A stretch of 64,000 nucleotides of DNA from assembly GCF_003940805.1 (NCBI RefSeq), contig NZ_CP034328.1, positions 3,844,001-3,908,000 of the forward strand, in the 5' to 3' direction. Of this stretch, positions 1 to 8,042 are shown one piece after another (the stretch's first letter is position 1; every line of letters starts with the position of its first letter). The stretch comes from Tabrizicola piscis. GTDB taxonomy: Bacteria; Pseudomonadota; Alphaproteobacteria; Rhodobacterales; Rhodobacteraceae. The translations under genes and the position numbers were made by a program. Under the pieces are notes generated by a model, which was given only the letters and a program-made list of their open reading frames with translations, was not told the origin of the DNA and made no database searches.

Positions 1-267
1 GCCATCGGCGAGGTGCGCGGCAAGGGGTTGTTCCTCGGCGCCGAACTGGTGGCCGACCGGGACACGCGTGAGCCTGCCGACGAGAAGAAGGTTCAGGCCG
101 TCGTCGCCGACTGCATGGCGCAGGGCGTGATCATCGGGGCCACGAACCGGAGCGTGCCGGGGTTCAACAACACCCTGTGCCTGAGCCCGGCGCTGATCGC
201 GACGAAGGATGATATTGATCAGATCACCGGAGCGATTGGGGCGGCGTTGGGACGGGTGTTTGGGTAG
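1..267 (+). CDS. tpa: Taurine--pyruvate aminotransferase, C-terminal end (partial)
   Basis: The window opens inside this gene in frame 1; only the last 88 codons are present. The sequence (GKGLFLGAELV near the start, then a VGIGATNRS-like small-domain segment) is the C-terminal small domain of a class III PLP-dependent aminotransferase. The specific call rests on context: tauR, xsc, a sulfite-type exporter and soeABC follow, and tpa-tauR-xsc is a known order in Rhodobacter. The enzyme would transfer the taurine amino group to pyruvate, giving sulfoacetaldehyde and alanine in the cytoplasm. The PLP lysine and active-site residues lie outside the window, so another omega-aminotransferase of class III cannot be excluded. 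Confidence 0.7.
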   Translation, partial: AIGEVRGKGLFLGAELVADRDTREPADEKKVQAVVADCMAQGVIIGATNRSVPGFNNTLCLSPALIATKDDIDQITGAIGAALGRVFG

Positions 268-291
268 GAGTTGAGGGTTTGTGGGCAGGGA

Positions 292-313
292 GGGTGTCCC
301 GGAAGGGGCACCC
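292..313. terminator. Stem-loop after tpa, GGTGTCCC repeat family
   Basis: A 9-bp stem (GGGTGTCCC paired with GGGGCACCC, one G-U pair) with a GGAA loop lies 25 bases after the tpa stop and before the convergent TIR-like gene. No long T run follows, so strong intrinsic termination is uncertain. Near-identical stems occur after ureG (20629-20649) and tspO (53786-53808), marking it as a small dispersed repeat used at gene ends. Confidence 0.5.
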
Positions 314-332
314 ATGTAATCAGTTTGACCAG

Positions 333-1160
333 TCAGGTGATCGACCGCACTCGCGCCATAACCTCCTCTGCCAGTTTTTGGATGCCTTCTCCGTTGTTTA
401 AATAGCTGAGGTAGCGGATAGGCCTTAGATCAAACGGAACGTCATCGTGAGATTGGGAAATTAGGATCACCTGTTTTCCAAGTGTGTGGGCGATCCCCGC
501 TTCATAGAAGACGTTCGGGTTTTTTCTTGATAGATCGCAAATAACCACAACCGAGGTACAGATCAACTCAATGATGTCTGTCATAACATGGGCGTGAACC
601 CACATGTCGTCCGCCCGGCGACAGGTAAAGCCATCTGCTTCAAGAACTGCCTTAATGCCTTGATATACTGAGTTAAATGAGCCATCAAACGGCATCATGA
701 AGGAAATCAATTTGGGATCAATGGGCTTCGCACTTAGCTGGAACACGCTTGGCTTAGGTTGATCAAGCTTTGCTCGCTTAAGCAGGATCTCAAACAGATC
801 AACGTCTTTAACAGCCCAATGATTTGTACCAAACTCCCAGTCATGCATATCCAACTCGGTCTGCATTTCTTCAATGTCGGCATTTGTGAGCTTTGGGAGG
901 TCAGAATCTATAGTATAATCAATCTGAAAATCAGCGCCTTTTCGAGTTACCCGCGAGATCCATGCGATTCTGGCAATCTCGTTCGATCTCCCTTCTTCCA
1001 TTAGAAGTGCGGGAAATCTCATTAGGCTATCGAAGTCGATTAAGTCGCCCTTTGTGAATTGGCTTTCCAAATCCTTGGAGGTATATCCAAAGACGCGCTC
1101 TGCAAAGATAAAGCCACGACGATCATCATTGACGCGCCCAGAAACAATTAGATTGAACAT
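333..1160 (-). CDS. TIR-like / nucleoside 2-deoxyribosyltransferase-like domain protein
   Basis: The 275-aa protein has two parts. Residues 1 to about 145 form an unrecognised N-terminal region. Residues about 150-275 show the pattern of a TIR-like or nucleoside deoxyribosyltransferase-like fold: FMMPF, a DGF..RADD strand, DII..I..S..VICDLS, then NPNVFYEAGIAHTLGK and VILIS. The glutamate in FYEAG sits where the catalytic acid of NAD- or nucleoside-cleaving members lies. Such domains occur in bacterial defence effectors and nucleotide-metabolism enzymes; the actual substrate is unknown. Two 60-base lines I counted are 40% and 50% G+C, far below the neighbours, which suggests horizontal acquisition. 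GGAGG lies about 5 bases before the ATG. It is convergent with tpa. Confidence 0.7.
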   Translation of the reverse strand: MFNLIVSGRVNDDRRGFIFAERVFGYTSKDLESQFTKGDLIDFDSLMRFPALLMEEGRSNEIARIAWISRVTRKGADFQIDYTIDSDLPKLTNADIEEMQTELDMHDWEFGTNHWAVKDVDLFEILLKRAKLDQPKPSVFQLSAKPIDPKLISFMMPFDGSFNSVYQGIKAVLEADGFTCRRADDMWVHAHVMTDIIELICTSVVVICDLSRKNPNVFYEAGIAHTLGKQVILISQSHDDVPFDLRPIRYLSYLNNGEGIQKLAEEVMARVRSIT

Positions 1161-1200
1161 TTGGCCTCCGATTCATTGCCTCATCTCATATACGATTAGT

Positions 1201-1217
1201 TGAGTTGTCACAACTCA
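1201..1217. promoter_or_regulatory. Perfect 8-bp inverted repeat upstream of the TIR-like gene
   Basis: TGAGTTGT and ACAACTCA flank a single central base, 41-57 bases upstream of the TIR-like start codon. Read on the minus strand, TTGTGA inside the palindrome and TATATG about 15 bases further down resemble weak -35 and -10 elements. The palindrome would then overlap the promoter like an operator. The regulator is not identifiable. Confidence 0.4.
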
Positions 1218-1405
1218 GGCTGCATTCTTTCCAGTAAGGTGGGTGCCAACTTTCCGCTCCCTCGATTTGACCGGCATGGTTGACGGCTTCCGATCTCCAC
1301 GCGCGTAGAGATGGAAGGAATACGCGTTGAAGACGGGAAAAAGCCGTCAAATCCACCCCAAAACCGCCCCATATACCCAGCGTTCTCAAAGGCATGCGAA
1401 TGCAG
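1218..1405. other. Intergenic stretch without a recognised gene
   Basis: Together with the flanking palindrome and stem-loop this makes about 320 bases between the TIR-like gene and the desaturase gene. Short open frames exist on both strands but none has a recognisable motif or a good ribosome binding site. It may hold remnants of whatever brought in the TIR-like gene, but no integrase, tRNA end or direct repeat could be identified. Confidence 0.4.
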
Positions 1406-1428
1406 AAGGGGGCCGTTGCGGCCCCCTT
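1406..1428 (-). terminator. Strong hairpin downstream of the desaturase gene
   Basis: A perfect 9-bp G+C-rich stem (AAGGGGGCC with GGCCCCCTT) and a 5-base loop lie about 55 bases past the desaturase stop, read on the minus strand. No uninterrupted T tract follows, but the stem strength and location favour a transcription end. Confidence 0.55.
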
Positions 1429-1481
1429 GAACTTTTCTGCTGTAACTGTTTCTTGACCGGTTACTCGGGGCAGACCCTGAC

Positions 1482-2519
1482 CTACGCCACCCCATACCGC
1501 AGGCGGGCTTCCTTGAAGCTTAGCAGCTTGCCCTCAACCGTATCCCACAGGTGCAGGTTCACCGACCGCAGGCTTTGGCCGATTGTCAGGCGTTGCGCCT
1601 CGGCGAGGGTCCGGTGGTCACGGATCACTTCGGGCAGGCGGTAGAACGGGATGCGGGAATAAAGGTGGTGGACGTGGTGGATGCCGATATTGCCGGAAAA
1701 CCAGCGCAGGGGTTGCGGCAGGATGTAGTGGGAGGACCCCTCCAACGCGGCATCGTGCAGTTGCCAGTCGTCGCCCTTTGACCAATGAGTTTCCTCAAAC
1801 TGGTGCTGGACGTAGAAGAGCCAGACCCCAAGGGTCGCAGCGATCAGCGATGTCGGCAGGAAGATCAGCAGCACCGGCAACAGGCCGCCGAACCAGATCA
1901 CCAGCCCGACGGCAATGCCGATCATCGCATTGGTGCCCATCGCGCTTGTCCAGTAGCGCCAGCCGGAATTCATCAGGCCGAAGGGCAGCCGGTTCTGCAA
2001 AAGGAACAGGTAGCTGGGGCCAAGCACGAACAGCACCACCGGATGGCGGTAAAGCCGGTACATCAGGCGGCCGAACCACCCCCGGGCGCGGTATTCGTCT
2101 ATGGTCAGGGTCAGCACGTCGCCGATCCCGCGCTGATCCAGATCGCCGTGATGGGCGTGGTGGATCGAATGGGTCCGCTTCCACACGGCATAGGGCGTCA
2201 GGGTTAGCACGCCAAGGGTACGCCCCAGCCAATCCTGCGCGGTGCGATTGTTCAGGAAGGCCCCATGGCCGCAGTCATGCTGGATGATGAAGATGCGGAC
2301 CAGAAACGCGCCGTTCAGGATCGCAAGACCAAGGGCCAGCCAAGCGCTGACCGAAAGCGCCATCCATGCCAGTGCCCAAAGGGCGAAGAACGGGACGAGG
2401 GTGGCCGCAAGTTCCCAAAGACTGCGCCTTGTGGAAGGTTCGCGGTAGCGGGCAAGGACCGCTAACCAGTCACGGGCCTGCCTGGGCGCGGGGCGGGGGG
2501 TAGACATCGGTTCGGGCAT
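1482..2519 (-). CDS. Membrane fatty acid desaturase family protein
   Basis: This is a 345-aa membrane di-iron desaturase. The three histidine boxes are visible: HDCGH near residue 83, HSIHHAHH near residue 118, and HHVHH near residue 280. Hydrophobic pairs of helices lie before and between the boxes (about residues 38-78 and 155-230). The family inserts double bonds into acyl chains or lipids using O2 and an electron donor; the histidine spacing is like omega-6/omega-3 types, but the substrate cannot be read from sequence. The ATG at 2519 is used; an ATG at 2507 is equally possible. It is divergent from tauR and functionally unrelated to the flanking taurine genes, so it belongs to the block separating tpa from tauR. 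Confidence 0.85.
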   Translation of the reverse strand: MPEPMSTPRPAPRQARDWLAVLARYREPSTRRSLWELAATLVPFFALWALAWMALSVSAWLALGLAILNGAFLVRIFIIQHDCGHGAFLNNRTAQDWLGRTLGVLTLTPYAVWKRTHSIHHAHHGDLDQRGIGDVLTLTIDEYRARGWFGRLMYRLYRHPVVLFVLGPSYLFLLQNRLPFGLMNSGWRYWTSAMGTNAMIGIAVGLVIWFGGLLPVLLIFLPTSLIAATLGVWLFYVQHQFEETHWSKGDDWQLHDAALEGSSHYILPQPLRWFSGNIGIHHVHHLYSRIPFYRLPEVIRDHRTLAEAQRLTIGQSLRSVNLHLWDTVEGKLLSFKEARLRYGVA

Positions 2520-2723
2520 CAAGGCCTGTATCTGTTTGCCGGGATGGCTGCGGCAGCTGCGTTTGGCCTTCGCAGCTAAGCCCCAAGACAGGCGGACTAG
2601 TCAGGCCCTATTGGGTTAGGGGGTGTTGGCGCAGGTTTCAACAGCTTTGATGACGCAGGGACAGAGATCGGGCGCTTTGTCGGGTGCGAATGCTTGACTT
2701 CGTCCCTTTCGATGCGCCTTGAT

Positions 2724-2757
2724 CTGGACTTATCGCTGGACCTATCGCTGGACCCGG
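2724..2757 (+). promoter_or_regulatory. Three TauR operator repeats upstream of tauR
   Basis: Three direct repeats at exact 12-base periodicity are seen: CTGGACTTAT (2724), CTGGACCTAT (2736) and CTGGACCCGG (2748). The Rhodobacter capsulatus TauR operator consensus reported in the literature is CTGGACYTAA, so the first two match at 9 of 10 positions. The array ends 6 bases before the tauR ATG. A TTGACT hexamer at 2694-2699 could be a -35 element, which would put the boxes at or downstream of the start of transcription and favour autoregulation. Confidence 0.7.
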
Positions 2758-2763
2758 GCGCCC

Positions 2764-4209
2764 ATGGCCATTCCTGTCGAAGCCTTCTACCTGACCCCCG
2801 GGGCGAGCGGATCCTTGCAACAGCAGATCCGGGCGATGGTGACGCAAGGCATTCTGGCCGGACGCTTCCGGCCGGGCCAGCGGATGCCGTCGTCGCGCGG
2901 TCTGGCGGGCCATCTGGGGATCAGCCGGATCACCGTGACGCTGGCCTATGCCGATCTGGTCTCGGGCGACTACCTCACCTCGGCCGGGCGGTCGGGGTAT
3001 TTCGTGTCCGAGACGGCCCCCCTTGCGCCGCAATTTCCGGTGTCTGCACCACAGGGCGAGGCGGTGGATTTTCGGGCGCTGACCGGCGGGCGGTTCAGTG
3101 GTGCCGCGCGGGTGGCGCGTCCTGAAGATTGGGACAGCTACCCCTATCCCTTCATCTACGGTCAGGCGGACCCGACCCTGTTTGACCACCAGAACTGGCG
3201 GCAATGCGCCTTGCGCGCCTTGGGCAAGCGCGATTTCGCGGCGCTCACGTCGGATTATTACGAACGCGACGATCCGCTGCTGGTCGAGCAATTGTTGCGC
3301 ACCATCCTGCCACGGCGCGGAATTGCGGCGCGTGAGGAAGAGGTGCTGCTGACGCTGGGCGCGCAGAACGCCCTGTGGATCGCCGCGACGCTGCTCCTTG
3401 GCCCGGGGCGGCGGGCGGGGGTGGAAAACCCGGGTTATCCGGGCTGGCGTGGGGTGGTGACGGCAACGGGTGCGGCGGCGGTGCCGGTGGATGTGGACGC
3501 GCTGGGACTGCCGCCCGAGCGGCTGGCGGCGGATGTCGTCTTTGTCACGCCCTCGCACCAATGCCCGACAAATGCGACCATGCCGGTTGAGCGGCGCGTG
3601 GCCCTGCTGGACGCGGCAGAGGCGCAGGGTTTTGTCATCGTCGAGGATGACTATGAATTCGAGATGTCGTTTCTGAAGCCTGTCGCCCCGGCGCTAAAGT
3701 CGTTGGATCGTGGGGGGCGGGTGATCTATGCCGGGTCGTTCTCCAAATCGGTGTTCCCGGGGCTGCGGCTGGGCTATCTGGTCGGCCCGCCAGGCTTTAT
3801 CGCCGAGGCGCGGGCCTTGCGGGCGCTGATGCTGAAACATCCGCCCGGCCATATCCAGCGGACGATGGCCTATTTTCTGGGGCTTGGGCATTATGACGCG
3901 CTGGTCAACCGGATGAAGAACGCCTACCGCCGCCGCCGTCAGGTGATGGCCGAGGCGATTGCCGACGAAGGGCTGGAGATTGCGGGGCAGGGTGGCTTTG
4001 GCGGCTCCAGCTTCTGGATGCGCGCGGCGGAGGGGGTGGACACCGAGGCGCTGGCCATCGCGCTGCGGGCCGAGGGGGTGCTGATCGAACCGGGGCGGGC
4101 GTTCTTTGCCGGGGACGGGCCGAAGAACTATTACCGACTGGCCTATTCCTCGATCGCCTTGCCAAAGATCGCCGAGGGCGTGGCGCGGATTGCGCGGGCG
4201 TTGCGCTAG
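2764..4209 (+). CDS. tauR: MocR/GntR-type taurine regulator
   Basis: The 481-aa protein joins an N-terminal GntR winged helix-turn-helix (about residues 10-80, with SSRGLAGHLGISRITVTLAY) to a fold-type I aminotransferase domain that binds PLP. The PLP lysine is in SFSKSVFPG. This is the MocR/PdxR/TauR architecture. TauR senses taurine through PLP and activates taurine genes. The ATG at 2764 is chosen because any longer frame would translate the operator repeats as WTYRWTYRWT. It has no clear Shine-Dalgarno sequence. Its place directly upstream of xsc supports TauR over other MocR members; in the R. capsulatus order tpa would directly precede it, but here two other genes intervene. Confidence 0.88.
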   Translation: MAIPVEAFYLTPGASGSLQQQIRAMVTQGILAGRFRPGQRMPSSRGLAGHLGISRITVTLAYADLVSGDYLTSAGRSGYFVSETAPLAPQFPVSAPQGEAVDFRALTGGRFSGAARVARPEDWDSYPYPFIYGQADPTLFDHQNWRQCALRALGKRDFAALTSDYYERDDPLLVEQLLRTILPRRGIAAREEEVLLTLGAQNALWIAATLLLGPGRRAGVENPGYPGWRGVVTATGAAAVPVDVDALGLPPERLAADVVFVTPSHQCPTNATMPVERRVALLDAAEAQGFVIVEDDYEFEMSFLKPVAPALKSLDRGGRVIYAGSFSKSVFPGLRLGYLVGPPGFIAEARALRALMLKHPPGHIQRTMAYFLGLGHYDALVNRMKNAYRRRRQVMAEAIADEGLEIAGQGGFGGSSFWMRAAEGVDTEALAIALRAEGVLIEPGRAFFAGDGPKNYYRLAYSSIALPKIAEGVARIARALR

Positions 4210-4383
4210 GGGCAAGCCGCCGAGGCGCTTCGCCGCCGGAGCCCCCAGGTTGTTTTTGCAGAAAGACAGGGGTTCGGTCTGGTCTTATTGGGCGCGAATC
4301 TCTGGCCCTACGGCAGAAGGGCGGGCGCGCGTAGGGTGCCGGGCAACGGGCCTTGGGGCCGCATGGATGACGGGAGACTTGCC

Positions 4384-6159
4384 ATGAAGATGACGACCGA
4401 GGAAGCCTTTGTGAAAGTGCTGCAGATGCACGGGATCGAACATGCGTTCGGCATCATCGGATCGGCCTTCATGCCGATTTCCGACATCTTCCCGAAGGCC
4501 GGGATCACCTTCTGGGACTGCGCGCATGAGGGGTCGGGCGGGATGATGGCCGACGGCTTCACCCGCGCGAGCGGGAAGATGTGCATGATGATCGCGCAGA
4601 ACGGGCCGGGGATCACCAACTTCGTGACGGCGGTCAAGACGGCCTACTGGAACCATACGCCCTTGCTGCTAGTGACCCCGCAGGCGGCGAACAAGACCAT
4701 CGGGATGGGCGGGTTTCAGGAAGTGGAGCAGATGGCCCTTTTCCAGGACATGGTGGCCTATCAGGAAGAAGTGCGCGACCCATCCCGCGTGGCCGAAGTG
4801 CTGAACCGCTGCATCCTGAACGCCAAACGGATGAGCGCGCCGGTCCAGATCAACATGCCGCGCGATTTCTGGACGCAAGTCATCGACATCGACCTGCCCG
4901 CGATGGTGGAATTCGAGCGCCCCGCCGGGGGCGAGGCGGCAATCGCGGCGGCGGCGGAGCTTCTGTCCAACGCGAAATTCCCGGTCATCCTGAACGGTGC
5001 TGGCGTGGTACTGGGTGGCGCGATCCCGGCCAGCATGGCGCTGGCCGAACGGCTGGATGCGCCGGTTTGCGTGGGCTACCAGCACAACGACGCCTTCCCC
5101 GGCAGCCATCCGCTGTTCGCCGGGCCCTTGGGATACAATGGGTCAAAAGCGGCAATGGAGTTGATTTCCGGGGCGGATGTGGTACTCTGTTTGGGTACCC
5201 GGCTTAATCCGTTTTCAACGCTTCCGGGATACGCGCTGGACTACTGGCCCAAGGCGGCCAAGATCATCCAAGTCGACATCAACCCGGATCGGATCGGGCT
5301 GACGAAAAAGGTGACAGTTGGAATTGTCGGCGACGCTAAAAAAGTCGCCGAGGCGGTTTTGGCGCGATTGGCCTCTACCGCGGGCAACCATGCGCGGGCG
5401 GAACGCAAGGCGCGCATCGCGCAGGTGAAATCGGCCTGGGCGCAGGCGCTTTCCAGCATGGACCACGAAGAGGACGATCCCGGCACGACCTGGAACCAGC
5501 GCGCACGCGACGCCAAGCCTGAGTGGATGAGCCCGCGGATGGCATGGCGGGCGATTCAGGCGGCATTGCCGCGTGAGGCGATCATTTCAAGCGACATCGG
5601 CAACAACTGCGCCATCGGCAACGCCTATCCAACCTTTGAACAAGGGCGGAAATACCTTGCGCCGGGCCTGTTCGGTCCCTGTGGCTATGGTCTGCCGTCG
5701 ATCATCGGGGCCAAGATTGCCTGCCCTGATACTCCGGTTGTCGGCTTTGCCGGCGATGGGGCTTTCGGCATTGCGGTCACGGAACTGACGGCCATCGGCA
5801 GGCCGGAATGGCCGGCGATCACGATGGTCGTGTTCCGCAACTATCAGTGGGGGGCGGAAAAGCGCAACTCGACCCTGTGGTATGACGACAACTTCGTCGG
5901 GACGGAACTTGACACCGGGGTCAGCTATGCTGGCATCGCCAAGGCTTGCGGTTTGCAAGGTGTGCAGGCGCGGACGATGGAGGAGCTGACCGAGGCGCTG
6001 CGCAAGGCGGTGGCGGACCAAATGGCCGGAAAAACCACGCTGATCGAAGCCATGATCAACCAGGAACTGGGTGAGCCCTTCCGCCGCGACGCGATGAAGA
6101 AGCCGGTCGAGGTGGCGGGGATTTCCCGGGCGGACATGCGGCCGCAGGTGGTGGGGTGA
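4384..6159 (+). CDS. xsc: Sulfoacetaldehyde acetyltransferase
   Basis: This 591-aa enzyme has the usual Xsc length. It is a thiamine-diphosphate enzyme related to acetolactate synthase that converts sulfoacetaldehyde plus phosphate into sulfite and acetyl phosphate. The N-terminal PYR domain (EHAFGIIGSAFMPISD), a central domain and the C-terminal PP domain with the GDG cofactor motif (GFAGDGAFGIAVTEL, followed by FRNYQWGAEKRN) are visible. The ATG at 4384 has GGGAGA upstream; the longer frame from 4288 would cover the promoter gap. CTGGTCTTAT at 4279 and CTGGCCCTAC at 4302 weakly resemble TauR boxes. It lies 174 bases after tauR and heads the downstream genes of the module. Confidence 0.93.
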   Translation: MKMTTEEAFVKVLQMHGIEHAFGIIGSAFMPISDIFPKAGITFWDCAHEGSGGMMADGFTRASGKMCMMIAQNGPGITNFVTAVKTAYWNHTPLLLVTPQAANKTIGMGGFQEVEQMALFQDMVAYQEEVRDPSRVAEVLNRCILNAKRMSAPVQINMPRDFWTQVIDIDLPAMVEFERPAGGEAAIAAAAELLSNAKFPVILNGAGVVLGGAIPASMALAERLDAPVCVGYQHNDAFPGSHPLFAGPLGYNGSKAAMELISGADVVLCLGTRLNPFSTLPGYALDYWPKAAKIIQVDINPDRIGLTKKVTVGIVGDAKKVAEAVLARLASTAGNHARAERKARIAQVKSAWAQALSSMDHEEDDPGTTWNQRARDAKPEWMSPRMAWRAIQAALPREAIISSDIGNNCAIGNAYPTFEQGRKYLAPGLFGPCGYGLPSIIGAKIACPDTPVVGFAGDGAFGIAVTELTAIGRPEWPAITMVVFRNYQWGAEKRNSTLWYDDNFVGTELDTGVSYAGIAKACGLQGVQARTMEELTEALRKAVADQMAGKTTLIEAMINQELGEPFRRDAMKKPVEVAGISRADMRPQVVG

Positions 6160-6234
6160 CGCTCGGCGACAGCCGTTCTTGCCGCCGGCTCTTTGGGTAT
6201 CCGGGCAACATCGGGTCCGCGGCACAGGTTTCCC

Positions 6235-6975
6235 ATGCCCTATGACCTTGGGCCGATGGCGCTGGCATGGATGGCGCTGGCGACGTTTATCGCGGGGTTC
6301 GTCCGGGGGTATTCAGGCTTTGGCTTTTCGGCACTGCTGATCGCCGCCTCTAGTCTTGTGACCAATCCGCTGAATTTCGTGGCGGTTGTCGTCATTCTGG
6401 AAACGGTCATGTCGCTTCAGGCCGCCAAGGGCGCTGGGCCGCATGTGGACTGGAAGCGGGTCTGGTGGCTGCTTGGCGGGGCGGCCATCGGCTTGCCTTT
6501 GGGGCTGTGGATCCTGACCGGCGTATCTGAAGATACTGCGCGGGCGGTGGTGTCGGGCTATGTCCTGCTGATGTGCGCGGTGCTGCTTTTGGGCTGGCGC
6601 TTGCGGGCCGAGGTGACGGGCGCTCCGAACGGGGTGGCGGGGGTGATCTCGGGCCTTGCCAACGCGCCGGGGATGGGAGGGCTGCCGGTGGCTGCCTTTT
6701 TCGCCGCACAGCCGATGCCGGCGAACGTCTTCCGCGCGACACTGATCGCCTATTTCCCGCTGTTGGATATCTATTCCGCCCCGCTCTACTGGTATGCCGG
6801 GCTGGTCAGCTGGGATACGCTTTGGGCGGCGCTGCTGGCCTTGCCCGTGACGCTGTTTGCCAATTGGCTGGGCGGGCGGCACTTCTTTGGCTCGGACCCG
6901 CAGGAGTTCCGGCGTTTTGCCATCGTGCTTCTGGCGGGGCTGGCAGTGCTGGGGTTGGGCAAGGCGCTGATCTGA
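6235..6975 (+). CDS. TauE/SafE (TSUP) family anion exporter
   Basis: The 246-aa protein is strongly hydrophobic with about seven or eight predicted membrane spans. It has the typical TSUP N-terminus (AGFVRGYSGFGFSALL) and a second repeat with GLANAPGMGG. The family moves sulfite, sulfate or organosulfur anions across the cytoplasmic membrane. Between xsc and soeABC, exporting excess sulfite or sulfate from taurine breakdown is the natural role. The ATG at 6235 is taken; the longer TTG start at 6193 adds unconserved-looking sequence. The stop codon overlaps the ackA start (TGATG), so the two are translationally coupled. Confidence 0.85.
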   Translation: MPYDLGPMALAWMALATFIAGFVRGYSGFGFSALLIAASSLVTNPLNFVAVVVILETVMSLQAAKGAGPHVDWKRVWWLLGGAAIGLPLGLWILTGVSEDTARAVVSGYVLLMCAVLLLGWRLRAEVTGAPNGVAGVISGLANAPGMGGLPVAAFFAAQPMPANVFRATLIAYFPLLDIYSAPLYWYAGLVSWDTLWAALLALPVTLFANWLGGRHFFGSDPQEFRRFAIVLLAGLAVLGLGKALI

Positions 6976-8042
6976 TGCTGCTGGTCGTGAACTCCGGGTC
7001 GTCTTCGCTGAAGCTCGCGGTGTTTGACGGGACGGTCGAGGTGGCGCGGGCGTCCGTGACCGAGATCGGGCCGGACGGCCATGCGGCGGCACTTGGCAGC
7101 GCGTTGGCCAAGGCCGGGGTGCCCATAGCCCGGCTGCGGGCGGCGGCGCATCGGGTGGTGCATGGCGGTGCATTGCTCACGGAGACATGCCGTGTCACGC
7201 CGGGCGTGCTGGCCGGGATTGCGGCCTGTGTCCCGCTGGCACCGCTGCACAACCCGGCCAATCTGGTGGGGATCGAGGCCGTCGCGGCCCTGGCTCCGGG
7301 GCTGGCGCAATATGCCTGCTTTGACACAGCCTTCCATGCAACGAACCCGGAGGTGGCGGTGACCTATGCCCTGCCGCTGGCCGAACGACAGCGCGGCCTG
7401 CGCCGCTATGGCTTTCACGGGATCAGCTATGCCGCCCTGGTGCGGGTCCTTGCGGCTGAGGGGCCGTTGCCCGGGCGGCTGCTGGCCTGCCATCTGGGCA
7501 ATGGCGCCTCGCTTTGTGCCATCTTGAACGGGCGTTCGGTTGCAACCACGATGGGCTATTCGCCGCTGGACGGGCTGACGATGGGCACGCGGTCAGGGTC
7601 CATCGACGGCAACGCGGTCCTGCGATTGGCCGAGGTGCACGGGGTGGCCCGGGCGGCTGAGATCCTCAACCGCGAAAGCGGGCTTTTGGCCCTTGGCGGA
7701 TCGAATGACCTGCGGATGCTGCACGCCAATGAGGCCAGCTTCGCGCTGCAGCATTTCGCCTATTGGGCGGTGCGGCATGCCGGCAGCATGGTGGCCGCGA
7801 TGGGGGGGCTTGATGCGGTGGTCTTCACCGGCGGGATCGGTGAGAATGACGCTTGGATGCGGAAGGAAATCCTGTCCGGCCTTGCCTTTATGGGAGTATC
7901 TTCCGACCCTGATGCCAATGCCCGGAACGAAAGTACCTTGCACGATCCGACATCCCGTGTCGCAATCCGGATTGTGCCCGCCGACGAGGAGCGCCAGATT
8001 GCACTTGAGACGCAAGCCGTCATCGCCAGGGAGGGCGCATGA
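6975..8042 (+). CDS. ackA: Acetate kinase
   Basis: The 355-aa protein has the acetate kinase signatures VVNSGSSSLKLAVF at the N-terminus, RYGFHGISYAAL near residue 140, MGTRSGSIDGN, and FTGGIGEND near the C-terminus. It is somewhat shorter than the common 390-400 aa form. It would convert acetyl phosphate from Xsc into acetate with ATP formation, giving substrate-level energy from taurine; a phosphotransacetylase is not seen in the window. The ATG at 6975 overlaps the exporter stop, and its own stop overlaps the soeA start (ATGA). Confidence 0.9.
   Translation: MLLVVNSGSSSLKLAVFDGTVEVARASVTEIGPDGHAAALGSALAKAGVPIARLRAAAHRVVHGGALLTETCRVTPGVLAGIAACVPLAPLHNPANLVGIEAVAALAPGLAQYACFDTAFHATNPEVAVTYALPLAERQRGLRRYGFHGISYAALVRVLAAEGPLPGRLLACHLGNGASLCAILNGRSVATTMGYSPLDGLTMGTRSGSIDGNAVLRLAEVHGVARAAEILNRESGLLALGGSNDLRMLHANEASFALQHFAYWAVRHAGSMVAAMGGLDAVVFTGGIGENDAWMRKEILSGLAFMGVSSDPDANARNESTLHDPTSRVAIRIVPADEERQIALETQAVIAREGA

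Noticed and set aside
1186..1495. Short overlapping frames in the gap before the desaturase
   Set aside because: No ribosome binding site, motif or plausible composition; could be remnants but nothing supports a gene.
2638..3561. 307-codon open frame on the minus strand near tauR
   Set aside because: Arg/His/Gln-rich shadow frame opposite tauR and its promoter.
4279..4311. CTGGTCTTAT and CTGGCCCTAC as further TauR boxes before xsc
   Set aside because: Each departs from CTGGACYTAA at two or more positions and their 23-base spacing does not fit the 12-base array exactly; mentioned only as a weak hint.
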